Part shown: positions 47,480-59,140 of the stretch, piece by piece
Layout of the letters: the number at the start of each line of letters is the position of its first letter
Position numbering within the stretch: position 1 is the stretch's first letter
DNA from: Armillaria gallica
Taxonomy: Eukaryota; Basidiomycota; Agaricomycetes; Agaricales; Physalacriaceae
DNA length: 64,000 nt
Assembly (NCBI GenBank): GCA_037576215.1
Contig: JBANDB010000018.1
Coordinates: forward strand, 1,054,001-1,118,000
Direction: 5' to 3'
Translations under genes and position numbers: made by a program
The notes under the pieces: model-generated
Database searches by the model: none
What the model was told of the DNA's origin: nothing
What the model saw: only the letters and a program-made list of their open reading frames with translations

Positions 47480-48116
47480 TGAGGAAATCCTAGGATCTCG
47501 ATGGCGATAACATTCTTTACAATCCCTCAGGAGGTCGAACGAAGCCCGACGGGACTATGTAATATAATGTCGCAGGGCCACTTCGCTCTCACTTTCCTAT
47601 CCGATATTACATCAATGATTCTGAAACCGCGACCAGGAAAGTTACTGGCCTACCTAACGTCCGAGTAGGTAGAATCGGACAGTATGGTAGAGAATACGCG
47701 CCGGAAATGCTCATCAACGAGCCCTGTTGTCCTTTCAAGGCGGACGTGTAGTATCTCGGCCAGATGCTTAACCTTGACATGGACACCGAAGTCGAGGGAT
47801 ACGTAGAGAAGGTAGACTTCTTTCTAAATAATGGTGGTGCTGTTCTGATGTGTTTCTCCATGTAGCACTTCAAAACCCTCCGGGATGATTTTTCGCTCGA
47901 TGATGTGTTCGGCAAGTACTTTACTCAGGTCGGTGCACCATCTACTCCATATTTAACTCATCTCCCTGAGTTTCGTTCTAGGATACTATCCAACGCGAAA
48001 TTGTTAGTACCTCCAGTTTTGACTTTCTATGGACCGCCCGTTCTGAAATCAGTTCAGATTCAATCCTTCGAAGAGATGCGTGGTACCGACACAGTACACC
48101 TATCTTTTACATGACG
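47480..48116 (+). pseudogene. Kinase-like gene remnant 2 (C-lobe only)
   Basis: Frames interrupted by stops read DLDGDNILYNPSGGRTKPDG, a degenerate catalytic loop. They continue SHFPIRYYINDSETA and then INEPCCPFKADV, parallel to remnant 1. TAG and TAA codons and frame changes break it. A last open piece (47905-48114) ends FEEMRGTDTVHLSFT. The nucleotide match to 44084-44320 is clear. Confidence 0.6.
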
Positions 48117-48632
48117 ATATTGTCCGTACACGGGCACACTCAAGGAGGTGAATGCTCAGATTTCTAACGCGGCTTCGATCATAAATGGCAGGTGAATGGT
48201 GTGTTCCCAAAGGAAACTTTGCGAATAGCGTTCTCGCTCCTGGTCATGATCGCTCAAATGTGATTACCAAAACCTGAGCAAAGACCGACACTCTGGGAAC
48301 ATTTGGAAGGTGTCGCACTCTTGCGGAAAAAAATATTTCCAGCAGTATTGTCTGACTATATTGGTACTCGAAGGAAGGCCGTGGAATGGGGGAGGTGGTG
48401 ATGTTTACCAGTTTTTTAAAACTATAATAGTGTATTACTAAATGATGTGCAGGCTTTGCCTTGACAAATTTGAGATCATCGTTTTCTTTCAACGCATTCA
48501 TGGCATTAAACAGTGATATCGACTCTTGATCCGAATGAAATACCAATAGAATATACGCACTGACAGTAAGACCTCCGTATAAACAATGTCGCTACCGGCA
48601 TGTCATTTTGCCGATCTCTCAAGAAGACGTAT
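48117..48632. other. Intergenic region
   Basis: No recognisable gene. It holds the 3' flank of the F-box-like gene. Confidence 0.35.
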
Positions 48633-50075
48633 CTACCCCATTGTAATGATACCAGGGTGAACATCTTTGACATGGGCGAAACTGGCCGGATCGACAGCTT
48701 CCTCTCCCTTCAGCGTCAGCCTCCGTAGCGCCTTGAAACGACCAGAAGTCTCGAACAACCCTTGGATGAACTTGGGAGTATGAGCGTATTCTGCGTGCAC
48801 TACAACAACCTTGAGAGCCGAGAGTTCATTGAGTAGGCGGGTGCAGTCAGCCTCAATGATGTCATCCGAGGCGATGGTTATCTCTCGAATAGTGGACCCA
48901 GAGCGCCGAATATGCCCGAGGACGGTGTCGACGGAGATATCTCCTTGCATGGTCAACGTCGTGAGCGCTGGTAATGTGAGGCTTGCGAGTATGTTGGATG
49001 ACATTGGAAGGGTAAGATGTCGAAGATGAGCCAACATCACAGTGTTGTCCCCAAGGTCTTCGCCTTCCATGGCTGGCACGCAGAGAAGCGAAGACCGCTC
49101 GAGAGAAGGCAATCGACTGAGAATGGTGATAAGTTCTTGGCTTGTTGCCGGCGCTCTTATGACCTCGATCACCGTAATTTGGGGTGTGTGCAGAGATATG
49201 TAACTCAAGATACCTGGAGATCCCGAAATTTTTTTGAGCATGGGAGCGCCACGGAGGCCGGTGAATGTAAGAGGGGAAGCATCGTGCGCTCGATGAACAT
49301 CCACGGTGGTGAGACCATAGAATTCTTCCAATAAAGGGAGGTCACCCTCTATCTTGCAGAAATCTCGATATGATCGCATCGGAAGCGCAATTAGTAATTT
49401 CTTCCAGCGCGGCGATGAGGAAATGAGCAATGCTAGAGTCCGAGGGCATGATTTCAAGATTGTGGTACTCCTAAATGTCACAGATAATGGGCATGCACCG
49501 GAGCGTTGGAGCTGCAATTCCAAAGCTTGCCGCAAGCTCCCACAGTGTCCGTCGCAGGCTGGAAGTTTGATGCTTACGGTAGACCAGAGACGAGGAAGGG
49601 ATAACGCAGTAGCACGCCAACGTTTGCAAACCCTAGTGAGAACCCACGGTGCCTGGCGATTATCCAAAGAAGTGATGATGTTTTGGTCCTCTCCAATCCG
49701 ATCTATGTTTTGCTGGAAAAGATCCTCATTCGCGCACTGAAAGAAGATTTCGGAGAGCATGTCGTCAGGAAGACGTCGATGAGGAGCTCTGATGGTGTTG
49801 TAGTTCGCTATCTCCCATTCGGCCTTCTCTTGCAGAGCTATCAAGTAATCCATCGAGTCCTTAAGACGATTGATTTGACGATTGACTTTATTTCTCAGCT
49901 CCCCCTTTTCTGCAGTGATCGCCGTGAAGCTGCGAACCTCTTCATCCAATGGGGCGTCATTCGTCGCCAGCAAGAGCTTGAAGCGGTCCGTATATTCAGG
50001 GGCTTCGAGCAACCCTACCATAGCCTGGGACCCGAAGCGGCATTTACAATGATGGCAGGGACATAGCAAGGGCAT
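48633..50075 (-). CDS. F-box-like protein with C-terminal repeat region, intact
   Basis: It is a single uninterrupted frame of 480 codons, unusual for this intron-rich window. The N-terminus MPLLCPCHHCKCRFGSQAMV is followed by a coiled segment, KGELRNKVNRQINRLKDSMD. The F-box-like motif is IRAPHRRLPDDMLSEIFFQC, and the second half of the motif is LTRVCKRWRATALSLPRLWS. Leucine-rich-repeat-like stretches follow (LPALTTLTMQGDISVDTVLG; SGRFKALRRLTLKGEE). Such proteins are presumed SCF ubiquitin-ligase adaptors and are hugely expanded in Agaricomycetes. No defect is seen. It heads a cluster of three related genes, of which the other two are broken. Confidence 0.85.
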   Translation of the reverse strand: MPLLCPCHHCKCRFGSQAMVGLLEAPEYTDRFKLLLATNDAPLDEEVRSFTAITAEKGELRNKVNRQINRLKDSMDYLIALQEKAEWEIANYNTIRAPHRRLPDDMLSEIFFQCANEDLFQQNIDRIGEDQNIITSLDNRQAPWVLTRVCKRWRATALSLPRLWSTVSIKLPACDGHCGSLRQALELQLQRSGACPLSVTFRSTTILKSCPRTLALLISSSPRWKKLLIALPMRSYRDFCKIEGDLPLLEEFYGLTTVDVHRAHDASPLTFTGLRGAPMLKKISGSPGILSYISLHTPQITVIEVIRAPATSQELITILSRLPSLERSSLLCVPAMEGEDLGDNTVMLAHLRHLTLPMSSNILASLTLPALTTLTMQGDISVDTVLGHIRRSGSTIREITIASDDIIEADCTRLLNELSALKVVVVHAEYAHTPKFIQGLFETSGRFKALRRLTLKGEEAVDPASFAHVKDVHPGIITMG

Positions 50076-50396
50076 CGTAAGACAGAGGACGAGGACGAAG
50101 AGGATGGGGTGGTGGTGGTACTTTGGAAGGTGTTAGCGTTGGGGTAATAAGGAACGGCCAGGCCCACAGCCTCGGCGAAGTCTGTGATCGGTCTTTGAAT
50201 GTGAGTGACGTTCCGTAGACTGAAACAAACGCAAATGCAATGTTCAACGTTCGTATACTCGTCACGATATTATGTACATTCAAGTATTTGACCACGCGAA
50301 CATCAGTGAAGTTTTCAACAACTTTGCTACGTCCGTAACCTCGAAATCGATTTTATCCAAAACGTTCAACATCTCCTCCTAAAGCACCATAAGATA

Positions 50397-51220
50397 TCAA
50401 TAATCCACTCCACTGTCTGTACAGCAGATCTCACTCACCCAGACTTCGTCTGGCACGATCTTCCCATCTTCGATGACCACGAAATTGCTCTCCTCGAAAA
50501 CCTCGGACATCTGTATATACTTGCCACAAAGCTCCTTCTCGTGACCCGACAGCACCGTGGACGAGCTTCCGGTTCCCTCTTCGATAGTGAAGAAAACTCT
50601 TCCTTTCGCGTGGCTTCCGCCTCGTCGCCAAGGACAACTTTGCCACGATGCTCGATCCTTCACTGTCATCGTCCAATAGTGCACATCGCTCGCAGTAATT
50701 ACCAATCTCAGGATCAATGAGTGCTTGGGAGCTGTCTCATGCATCTTTGGGATCATACAGAGCCCGAATAGACCAGGACCGAATGCAGACTAAGAAACAG
50801 TCAGTCCTCGTTCACTCACGGAAGATGTGCCGTACGTTGTCTTCCAACACTCTGTATGTTTGTACTCCCAAGTCGCCATTCCAGCGTTCAGCCCTATCGA
50901 CAAAAGCGATGATGACGCCGCCGAAATTGGTGACGTCGGTGATCCATAGCATTGCTTCTGGATAGCTAGTCTCTTTCTCAATGCCTGTGACGATAAAGGT
51001 CAGTCGGCCTCGTAGGTCTGATAAGCACAAGAACGTACGAGCAATTACTATCCCTAGCCAATATCTCTCTCAAAGTTCGATGCTTGCAGCGACCGATGGT
51101 CCCACCGACCAGTTCATCTATCGATTCGTCGTAATTTCGAGGCAATGTCGCGCGGTTTTGTACGGGATATTGCTTCAGGCCGGTTTCGTCAATGAGATCA
51201 TAGCGAGAGCTGCGGTACAC
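50397..51220 (-). CDS. Unrecognised three-exon gene, about 220 residues
   Basis: Exon 1 (51220-51049) encodes MYRSSRYDLIDETGLKQYPV through REILARD. A GTAATT donor joins, in frame, exon 2 from 50984: IEKETSYPEAMLWITDVTNF and GGVIIAFVDRAERWNGDLGV. A second intron (GTACGG...TTCTTAG) joins SAFGPGLFGLCMIPKMHETA and a long last exon ending CTDSGVDY. All joins keep frame, which supports a real gene. No family is recognised. The last exon holds FFTIEEGTGSSS and EVFEESNFVVIEDGKIVPDE. Parts of exon 1 and its upstream DNA recur in degraded form at 54629-55170. No signal peptide is seen. Confidence 0.6.
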
Positions 51221-51558
51221 TGGAGGAGAGCAGAGTGAATTCAGGACTTGATGGTGGTGGTTGGTTGAGAAGTGCCGTTAGACCGTTACATAATTACTCA
51301 TTCCGCTCTTCCGACCACCGATACCGACCACGTACAAAATTCGCTTGTGCCAAAATAGATGTGCCGTTCATTATCACTATCCGTCGTTCATTGCCAGTTC
51401 ATCCAGCATATGTTCTCGTAAACCTTATATTACCGGTACTCATGACGTTGACTTTGAAAGGAAACACATCCGTCGACACTGAATTCTTCGACTAATCTCG
51501 CCAATATACTGCATTTCGTTGAACTCTAAATACAAGCATGGGCGACAGAAGATTTATC

Positions 51559-53239
51559 TTACCCTCCAAAATCATATTTCGCAAAGTTAAGCGTAAGACT
51601 GCTTTCCCCAAGCTTCTTCAAATCTTCTTCGTCTTCCAATCCCAACTCATAAGTCCAATTGTCTCCCCTTATGCCCAGATTAGGTTTGATGAGAGCACCG
51701 GACCCATGTCGCGAGGTAATCATATGGAGAAAGTCGGCGTCAAGAAAGGAGACATGAACGCCATCAACTTCATCCAGCGTGACACCAAGGCTCCTCAGGG
51801 ATGGTACCAAGCAATACTGGGCTGACCCATCCGCTAGTACGGTCTCCCCCAGCTTCGCCACCAGCAATTCCATTCCCGGGTCGTTATCCCCATCCCATTG
51901 GTTGAAGTGGATGGCAAATTCCTCTAGACGCGGTGTTAGTCTCAAAACCTCCACCAGATCGCTGTCCACAATAAACGTATCGACGATAGAGAGTCGAATC
52001 AGCGAACAGTGGGAGCAGCGAATCAACTGCGATAGTGATACAATTGCATCCCTGGGAAGATAATTCGTGCCCTGGTTTCTGTCCTTGTCATAGGCGGCTG
52101 TGAGAACAACCTCACATAGAACTGGTAGTTCGAGACTTTGCATGAACAACGCCGAAGAAACTGAAAGTGTTTGCATCGACTGGCTGATAACACGAGGCTG
52201 AACTGGCTGGGATCCAGGTGGTAGTGGCACATAAACGTAATCGTGGTACGAGAAGATTCAGAGACGATTTGACAATGTCGACATATTCTAATACTCGATG
52301 GTTGCCTGCAAATCGTCGTTCGTCGTGGAACGAAACCAGAGCAGCAATGGGGAAATGGATTCGAATATCAGGATGCAGATTTCTCGAGTAAAGATGTCGC
52401 AATTTTGGAGCAATTTCGAAGGCTGTGATATGATCTGATGGGCGTCCAGTCTTCCTCCAACATTTTAGATACATGTCGGTGAGCAGATCAACCTTTCCAT
52501 GAATGACAGAAAGACGTGGAAGAAATGACGGATGAACGATGAGTTCAACTCTTCTCCATCGTGCCGAATGTGTCGTCATGACATCGAAGCATTGTGGCAT
52601 GATGCTGGAAACTTCTGCTGGTGAAACGGCGCAATGCCTGAACAGGAAATTGAGGGGACGCTCGCCAGCACGTTCAAGCACGGTCTCGAGCATTGCCACG
52701 TCGTCTCTGCAGAGATGCCCGGAATGTGGGAATTCGATAGTCATCGTTGCCCATAATTCGGGGCAGAGCGTACTGACGATATCCCTCCATAGCCTACACA
52801 CTTGCCCAAGACACCATAGACCCTCCGCAACGGTGAAAACGTTGAACCCTGCGATATGTGCCCCGCTAGGATCATCGACCGCCATCCACGTGTGACATAG
52901 GATCTCCATTACCATCTCCGCCGGTACGCGGCGGATGGGAGATAGCATGACATTGTAATGATGCTGCAAAGACCGGACTCGCGACATTTGAGTTTCAAGA
53001 GATGCGACTGCATTCCCTACCAAGTCAAGCGCTGTCTGGATTTGTCGGCTAGTATCCTCCAAGTTCTTCATTGAAGCATTCAGGTTGACGCGCCGTAGGG
53101 GTGACAGCAAGTTGTTGGAATGGAGCAGGGCGGCGATATCGGGTGAGCGGGTGATGGTCGATATCCAGTTAAACTGAGCTATCAGCTGATCAAGCGATGT
53201 CCGTGTTGATTCCATAATTAATGCAAGAGTAGGAGCCAT
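51559..53239 (-). pseudogene. F-box-like gene with one frameshift
   Basis: The start MAPTLALIMESTRTSLDQLI is at 53239. A coiled region and the F-box-like core MLSPIRRVPAEMVMEILCHT follow, then LGQVCRLWRDIVSTLCPELW and repeat-like segments to VKSSLNLL. The frame then shifts. The homologous pseudogene at 55997 reads LSLFSYHHYGRVP where this copy resumes FSYHDYVYVPLPPG, so two bases are missing around 52245-52260. The second part stays open to the TAA, with QSMQTLSVSSALFMQSLELP, RCSHCSLIRLSIVDTFIV and LVPSLRSLGVTLDEVDG. A single lesion in over 550 codons suggests recent loss, or a sequencing error. Confidence 0.75.
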
Positions 53240-54628
53240 GGGCACATCCAAGGAAGGCGCTGTTAGAGCACGGAAGTCGTCATTCAGAATACGATGCCCA
53301 TGATAGAAGAAGAAAGAAGAACTGACATATCTCACACAGAGGATCCCGGGTCTCAGTTGAAGCAATAAATTTCGTCAATGCACGCTGTGTTGGCCACAAC
53401 AGAAGACCGCAGAGATGGAGGACAAAAGGGAAAATATATTCAAATCCCGCTGACGCGTCTTGACGTAAACTAGAGTTCGATGTCCGGTTCATCGAGCGAC
53501 GTCTCACCAAATGAATAGTCTGCTAGGAAATCAAAATACCTAGCACGGAAATGGAGCGCTACGTCATACCTTGTTGGCAAGATCAAGGATAGCATAGAAA
53601 CGCTGGATATAGTGTGAGAATTCGCTCGGTATCCGACAACTGGGCCGCCATGCAAAAGGCCTATACTGCTGAAGGGATAGAGGACCAAGGCCTACGCTCC
53701 ATCAAGGTCGCGACGAGCAAAGCCAACTTTGTCCCCGGTTACGAACGCCGAGCATATTGAAGGCTGTCAAGGACCTGTAAGAAAACCTAAAAGCAGGAAA
53801 AAGAGCGAAGTATGCACCAAAGTTCTCCTACGTGCTGCTACTCCATACGCCTCGCGCAATGGATCATGGGTGGGTCCCGAACGGAGGTCTTTCTGCTACC
53901 TCCACGCGCTTAGTATCCGGCTTCCCCAGACCGCAAGCCAGGCATCTGAAATCCTTCGTTTGTGACTGCGGGAAGCTCAAGCATGCAGATAGGAGAGTTG
54001 TGTCGGAGATAAAAGTACTTGAAGGGGCGCGAACTTCGATAAGCGCCTATCATGGCATACAGGTCGCATCGTACGTGTCGTTGCATCCGAGGTCACCTCA
54101 GTATTTCTCCTAATACAAAGGAAAAGGTAACCCAATTTTCTACTCTCAAAGATCAACAGGAAGCATTTTCGAAGGAACACGACACTTACACAGCTAGACA
54201 TAACCGAGCTAGAAAACTCGCCAGTTCTGCGAGAAAAGGTAGTGAAGACGTTGTCCGTCTCTGAGGGTAGGACACGCCCACCGCCGACACCTGTACTACA
54301 GCACCGATTCCTCGCCTTTATTCCGCTGAACCCGAGCCTAGGTATTTGGACTCTTGGTCGGGAAGAGATGACTTTGTCCTTGCTCGTAATGATATCAAAA
54401 GAGAACACGGCAGCTGGAGGACGATAAGTGAAATGCTGGGTGATAGTCGGGTAAAACGTACGAAGAATCAAAGATGACTCTCGTCGTCGCCGTTGTCCAG
54501 GTGTGTGCGCCCTCATTTGCCTCTCCTGATACTTTCCAATTTTCTCCTTGGCAAGGTATTCCTATATGCTGCATCATGAATTGCCCAGAGCTCGAAGATG
54601 GGCAGGATACGTACTCCTGAAAGGTCCT
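53240..54628. other. Region without a confident gene
   Basis: The largest frame is a 179-codon minus frame at 53977-54516. A competing plus frame across 54150-54430 reads LTQLDITELENSPVLREKVV. Neither is recognised and they overlap, so none is called. Confidence 0.25.
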
Positions 54629-55170
54629 TCACGAGTTTCTAACCACGGGGCGGTATGAGATACTCCTCTGCATTGTTCCTGACCAGTATTTCCCTCTCAG
54701 TTCAATGCTTGCAGCGACCGACCACCGGCCAGTCCATCTGTCGATTCGTCTTGATTTTGAGGCAACGTCGCGTAGCCCCGGACCAGGATACGGCTTCAAA
54801 TGTCGACCATAGCGAGAGCTGCACACTAGAGGCCGAGTGAAGTGATGGTTGGCCGAGAAATGCCGAGACTGTTATCCATAATTCTTCCCTCCGCTCTTCC
54901 GCTCCGAAACCTCCGATGACCGATAAAATTTGCTTGCGCAAAATTAGTAGCTGTTCATCGACATCCGTCGTTCAGTGCTAGTACTAGTATTAGGCCTTTC
55001 GATGGTATGCGAACACGACACTCTGTAGAATCTGTGCTCCGATCTGTCTTGATTTTGGCTTACATGGTGTTGGTGTTGGTGTTGTTACCGGCACAAGGTC
55101 CCAATAAGGAACGGCCGGGCCCACAGCCCTGACACAGCGAACCATGTGCTGTGGCCACGAAGGCTCATAT
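54629..55170. repeat. Scrambled, degraded partial copy of 50.1-51.4 kb
   Basis: 54690-54990 matches 51069-51390 in the same orientation: TTCAATGCTTGCAGCGACCG versus TTCGATGCTTGCAGCGACCG, TCGATTCGTC, AGCGAGAGCTGC and CATCCGTCGTTCAGTGC. 55080-55130 matches 50140-50175 (AATAAGGAACGGCC.GGCCCACAGCC). The two blocks are in the opposite order compared with the source, so a rearrangement accompanied or followed the duplication. The coding frame of the unrecognised gene is broken here. Confidence 0.65.
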
Positions 55171-55996
55171 CGTTGTGAGCACACTGTTGAGTGTGTCGCG
55201 CGGAGTAGAGGCTCTTCATGGGGTACTAAAGAGAGTCATTCACGGATAATATAACGGTACAGTAGTAAAAATGCGGAAAACATAGGAGACATATTTAGCA
55301 AGGGCTCCAACAATTTTCATATCATCTGCTCACACATATGTATGCCTTCAAAACCAGACGTCGCTGATTTCAACAAATTCGCAAAATGGTTGGTGGCAAT
55401 TAGGACGATAAATTTATTAATAAAGAAATCAGATCACAAATCTTCCAAGTATTGTGATCCGTTGTAGTACAGCAAAGCGTGTGCTTCACTCTTAGCTTCG
55501 GGTGTTGCCCATTTAAGAAGGTCAATCCCGTCCTTCACTTGGCTGGTCTTTAGACTAATAGATCTGCTATCAATGATTTGAGCTGGGTAGCCTGGAAGGG
55601 CAACGGTGCATTGTTGATGTTGACGAGGGTAGATAGCTGTGGCGACTCGAGCAGGTGATGGATGACATATAGAGAAAAACTGTGAATGTGGCGGTCAATA
55701 AGGAGGCGGATGGGAGAGAGCAATTGGACCTACGAAGAATGTTTTTGCCGAGATTGTTGGAAATTGATACCAACTCGCTAACACGCATTTTATAAGACTA
55801 GTTCGAGACAAGAAGGTCTTAAAATCCAACCCAGAACACAATAAGTAGAATAGAAGTCAGGTTCAAATCCGGCAGCTCACGCTATTGTGCCAGAGGTTAC
55901 ATCAGAAAATTAGCCTTACTTTTGTCCGAGGTCATACAACCAAATCTGTCCAGATTCCCCAGGTGAGCTCACAAATGAACGACCCCATCAGGTAGA
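55171..55996. other. Intergenic region
   Basis: No gene. GGTTCAAATCC at about 55860-55870 (+) is a B-box match, but no cloverleaf could be folded. Confidence 0.3.
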
Positions 55997-57159
55997 ATGC
56001 CGGAGTCCTCAGAGGAGCATACTTCCCACCTTAGGGCAATCACGCGCGACTACGAAAGAACACTCTCACCCATTCGTCGTCTCCCTGCAGAGATCCTCAT
56101 CGAGATCTTTTGCTGGACATGCGCCGATTGCAACACTTATAACCCATATCACCTCTCCGGGTTCAACGTCACCGAGATTAACCAAGGGTCCTGGTTACTC
56201 GGTTAGGTGTGTGGCTCATGGAGGAATATGGTCACGACGGTCTGTTCTGAGCTCTGGTCGCGCTTCACAATCGAGATCTCCTGAGAAAGATGGTGACATA
56301 AGACGGCTGCAGTGAAGAAGTTATCCGCTATAGGCCCGTTATGAAGAGGAATATGGTCGCCCTTTTCAAGTGTGCGTTTGAACGGAGCCACCGGGGAGGG
56401 GCTTGATTTTTCTTCCCGCTGTTTTAGGTTCAAGGATCAATATGAGCATAGGGATGAGTATCCGCTTGCTTCTACATGTTGATGCGCCGTTCCAGACCCT
56501 GGAGATCGGCTGAGCTGGTCTTGCCTGGAAATCTTCTTTCAGACATCTCCTCAGTCAGGAAAAGTCGACAAACTCAAAGAGGTCTATTTGTGCTGCGGGA
56601 AGAAGACCCTCCACTGCAAAATATCGATGCTTTCAAGATTGCGCTAATGCTTAGATCTATCCGTCTCACAAACATGCATCCAGACGCTGTTGTTACATTC
56701 CCTACAGACAACTTGGTCTCGTTTCTTGATCACAGAGAGCTTCCAGAGCACAAGAGGCTATCCGAGTATCTGAGCATCGTCGCATCGGCAACTAGTCTCT
56801 CATTGTTCTCGTACCATCACTATGGTCGCGTACCGGAATCTGACGGGACAGAGGTTTCTCTCGTCGAGAGAAAATCCCTTCAGACACTATCTGTATCTCT
56901 GGGCACGTCCCTGCCCGGTCTCATCTTACCGAACTTGAAGAGCATAGCTCTGACAACTGGCCGCATCGGCGCGGGGATTTTTTACCCATGCTGCAACCCT
57001 TGCCCGAACAACGCTCTCTCAGCGCTTCATGGATTGATCACCCGCTCGGAGTGTTCCTTGACGAAATTTGATGTTCAATTACAGCCGTATGTGAAGAACA
57101 AAGCATTTCTTCGGGGGCTAATGACTGCTTTGAGATACCGGGTAGGTGTGTGCTCTTGA
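55997..57159 (+). pseudogene. F-box-like gene with several stops
   Basis: It is related to the gene at 51559. The F-box-like core YERTLSPIRRLPAEILIEIF then CW, and NVTEINQGSWLLG, are followed by TAG (56204-56206) and VCGSWRNMVTTVCSELWSRF, a direct counterpart of LCQVCRLWRDIVSTLCPELW-type sequence. Further stops and frame changes occur to about 56475. From there 227 codons are open (AELVLPGNLLSDISSV; LFSYHHYGRVPESDGTEVSL; LPGLILPNLKSIALTTGRIG). It is inverted relative to its relative and truncated compared with it. Confidence 0.8.
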
Positions 57160-57266
57160 ACTAAATAAGCAGATCGTTTCTTCCTTTGCCGTGTGAGAAA
57201 TAGGATAACCAAGAATATATTAAAGAGTAGTATTATTGACCAACTGACAGCGTGGACTCAACGGCC

Positions 57267-59140
57267 TTAGTACGTACCCCCGGAAATCTATGCTTAAAGT
57301 CAGAAGACGGCCGGCACCAAGGAAGGGAGTAGATACATACAGTGGCATCGTCGCTATCAACTGTTCCTGCCGAGCCGCCGGTGATCTTCAATTTCGAGAA
57401 GTCCCAAGTTCTGCCGGCAGGCGAATTAGAGTGTATTCCGTTCACGCTTGAACATGGAAGCTTACCCAGAGCAGGCACCGCAGTCAACGGCCAGGCGCTT
57501 AGCGTCATCTCCAACCCTAGCAGACATTCGCGTGAGCAAGGTAGGGGATCAATCGAGGGGACTCAAGCTCACGTAATGGTAGTGGTACTTCCAGAGAAGT
57601 TCACGTCCCTTTCAGGCTATATCAAAATCTGTACTGATTGCCCGGACATGGATCTGACTCACGAGATGGGTCCGCCAGTTCCAGGGGTACCTTCATCATC
57701 AGGGTAAGACTGAGTGATCAAGACACCATACTCGTCAATGCCACTGAGGGTGTTGCTGTGCGGACAGGCATAAGTGAGAGTCTGGTCAATTGAAGTGCTG
57801 CTCACCCAGAGTACGTGATACCGGACACCGACGCGTCAGTAGCTGAGGCCTTGACCTTGATTCTGAGTCGCATTTCAGAAGAGCGAACACATCGATAGAG
57901 CCTCAGAAACTTTACCTGAATCCGTACATCGAGTCCGTGACCGTGTTTCCGGAGATGGTGACATCGGTGACGGACTTGTCACTAGAGATAGAGCCGATCG
58001 AAATTCCATGGCCCCCAGAGCACTTGTTGTTCTTGAAACTGGTGGATACACCGGGTGAGTGCCCACTTTCACGAATTGAATAGCACGTACATGATGTTGG
58101 AGCCATCGTTGATGGCGATACAGTCATCCTGGTTCTTAACGACAGAGTTTTGAATAGTCACGTCGTCAGCGGAAACGTCGAAACCCTGTAGATTATCAGA
58201 TTTTGGAGCAATACAATACGGAAAGGTACTCGCATCGGTGTTGTGGCCGAGATCATCAGTATCGCCATCGCTGTTGTCGACCTAGTCTGTCTGAGGCTAA
58301 CGGGGATCGAACTAGAGGTGGGAAATATACCGTAATGCTGTCAAAGACGAGACCGTCACTGTTACCGATAGAGACAGCCTGGGCAGGGCTGTTCAAAACC
58401 TGTTGTTCACGCTCAGCGCCATACAGCAGGATATGAAAGAGTAGTTCACCGTGAAGTCAGAGTAGGTACCGGAACCCTTGAACCTAGGCATACCATCAGA
58501 CTCTCGAACCATTACGAACATGATAAGGACCTACTTCAAGAACGGATGAGGCTTGTCGACACCGCCGTTGGTGCCTTCACCGTCCCAGTATTCCGCGCCG
58601 TTTCCCTATTAATGTCATTGTAACGTTAAAGCATCAGAACAATAAACTGCCGCTTACGTCAAACGAGTATCCCGCGCCATTGAACGTAATGTCGTCGCCG
58701 TCGATGGTGAACAATGGACCGTCGCCTGGGGGGGAATCGAGTCAGATTCCAGCCATATACCTATAAGAGATACGCACTGGAGGTCTTGGCGAAGGTGATA
58801 TCGCCAGCCATAGTGATGGTCGCGCCTGATTTAGGCTATTGGCATACATGAGTTACATTCGGCGCAAGCTCGAAAGTGACGTACAGAGAGCGTCAAAGTG
58901 CCTGGAGATCGGTGTAAGCAAAGGAGGAAATGTATCAAAGGAGTGTATGATAAACTCACTTCCGCTGGGAACAGTGAACGCCGAGATGGTGACTGAAGAG
59001 CAGCTCGAGATGGAAGAAGCCGTCGAGACAGAGGAGATCGTGCAGCTTGCACGCTCCTCGAGCTCTCCAGTCGGGATAGCCGACACGAGGGCGAGCACGG
59101 CGGCGGTGAAGACGAACTGGCGGAAAGCGTGGTTGAACAT
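57267..59140 (-). CDS. Endopolygalacturonase PG4 (GH28)
   Basis: The start at 59138-59140 gives [20 protein letters not shown], then [20 protein letters not shown], identical to PG2 over this stretch. About 16 exons occur with borders as in PG2, and the last exon encodes ISGGTY with TAA at 57267-57269. GH28 motifs: [16 protein letters not shown] then [34 protein letters not shown] and R|IKVKA, TYSG. It is the closest relative of PG2: both use SSDKSV where PG3 has SSGKSV, and both end ISGGTY. PG2 and PG4 thus look like a more recent pair. No lesion was found. Confidence 0.92.

Noticed and set aside
49354..50066. Two plus frames of about 128 codons
   Set aside because: They are antisense to the intact F-box-like gene.
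53977..54516. 179-codon minus frame
   Set aside because: No domain, Arg/Ser/Cys-rich composition, and an overlapping equally plausible plus frame.
55857..55900. B-box match GGTTCAAATCC, considered as a tRNA gene
   Set aside because: No acceptor, D or anticodon arm can be folded from the preceding bases.
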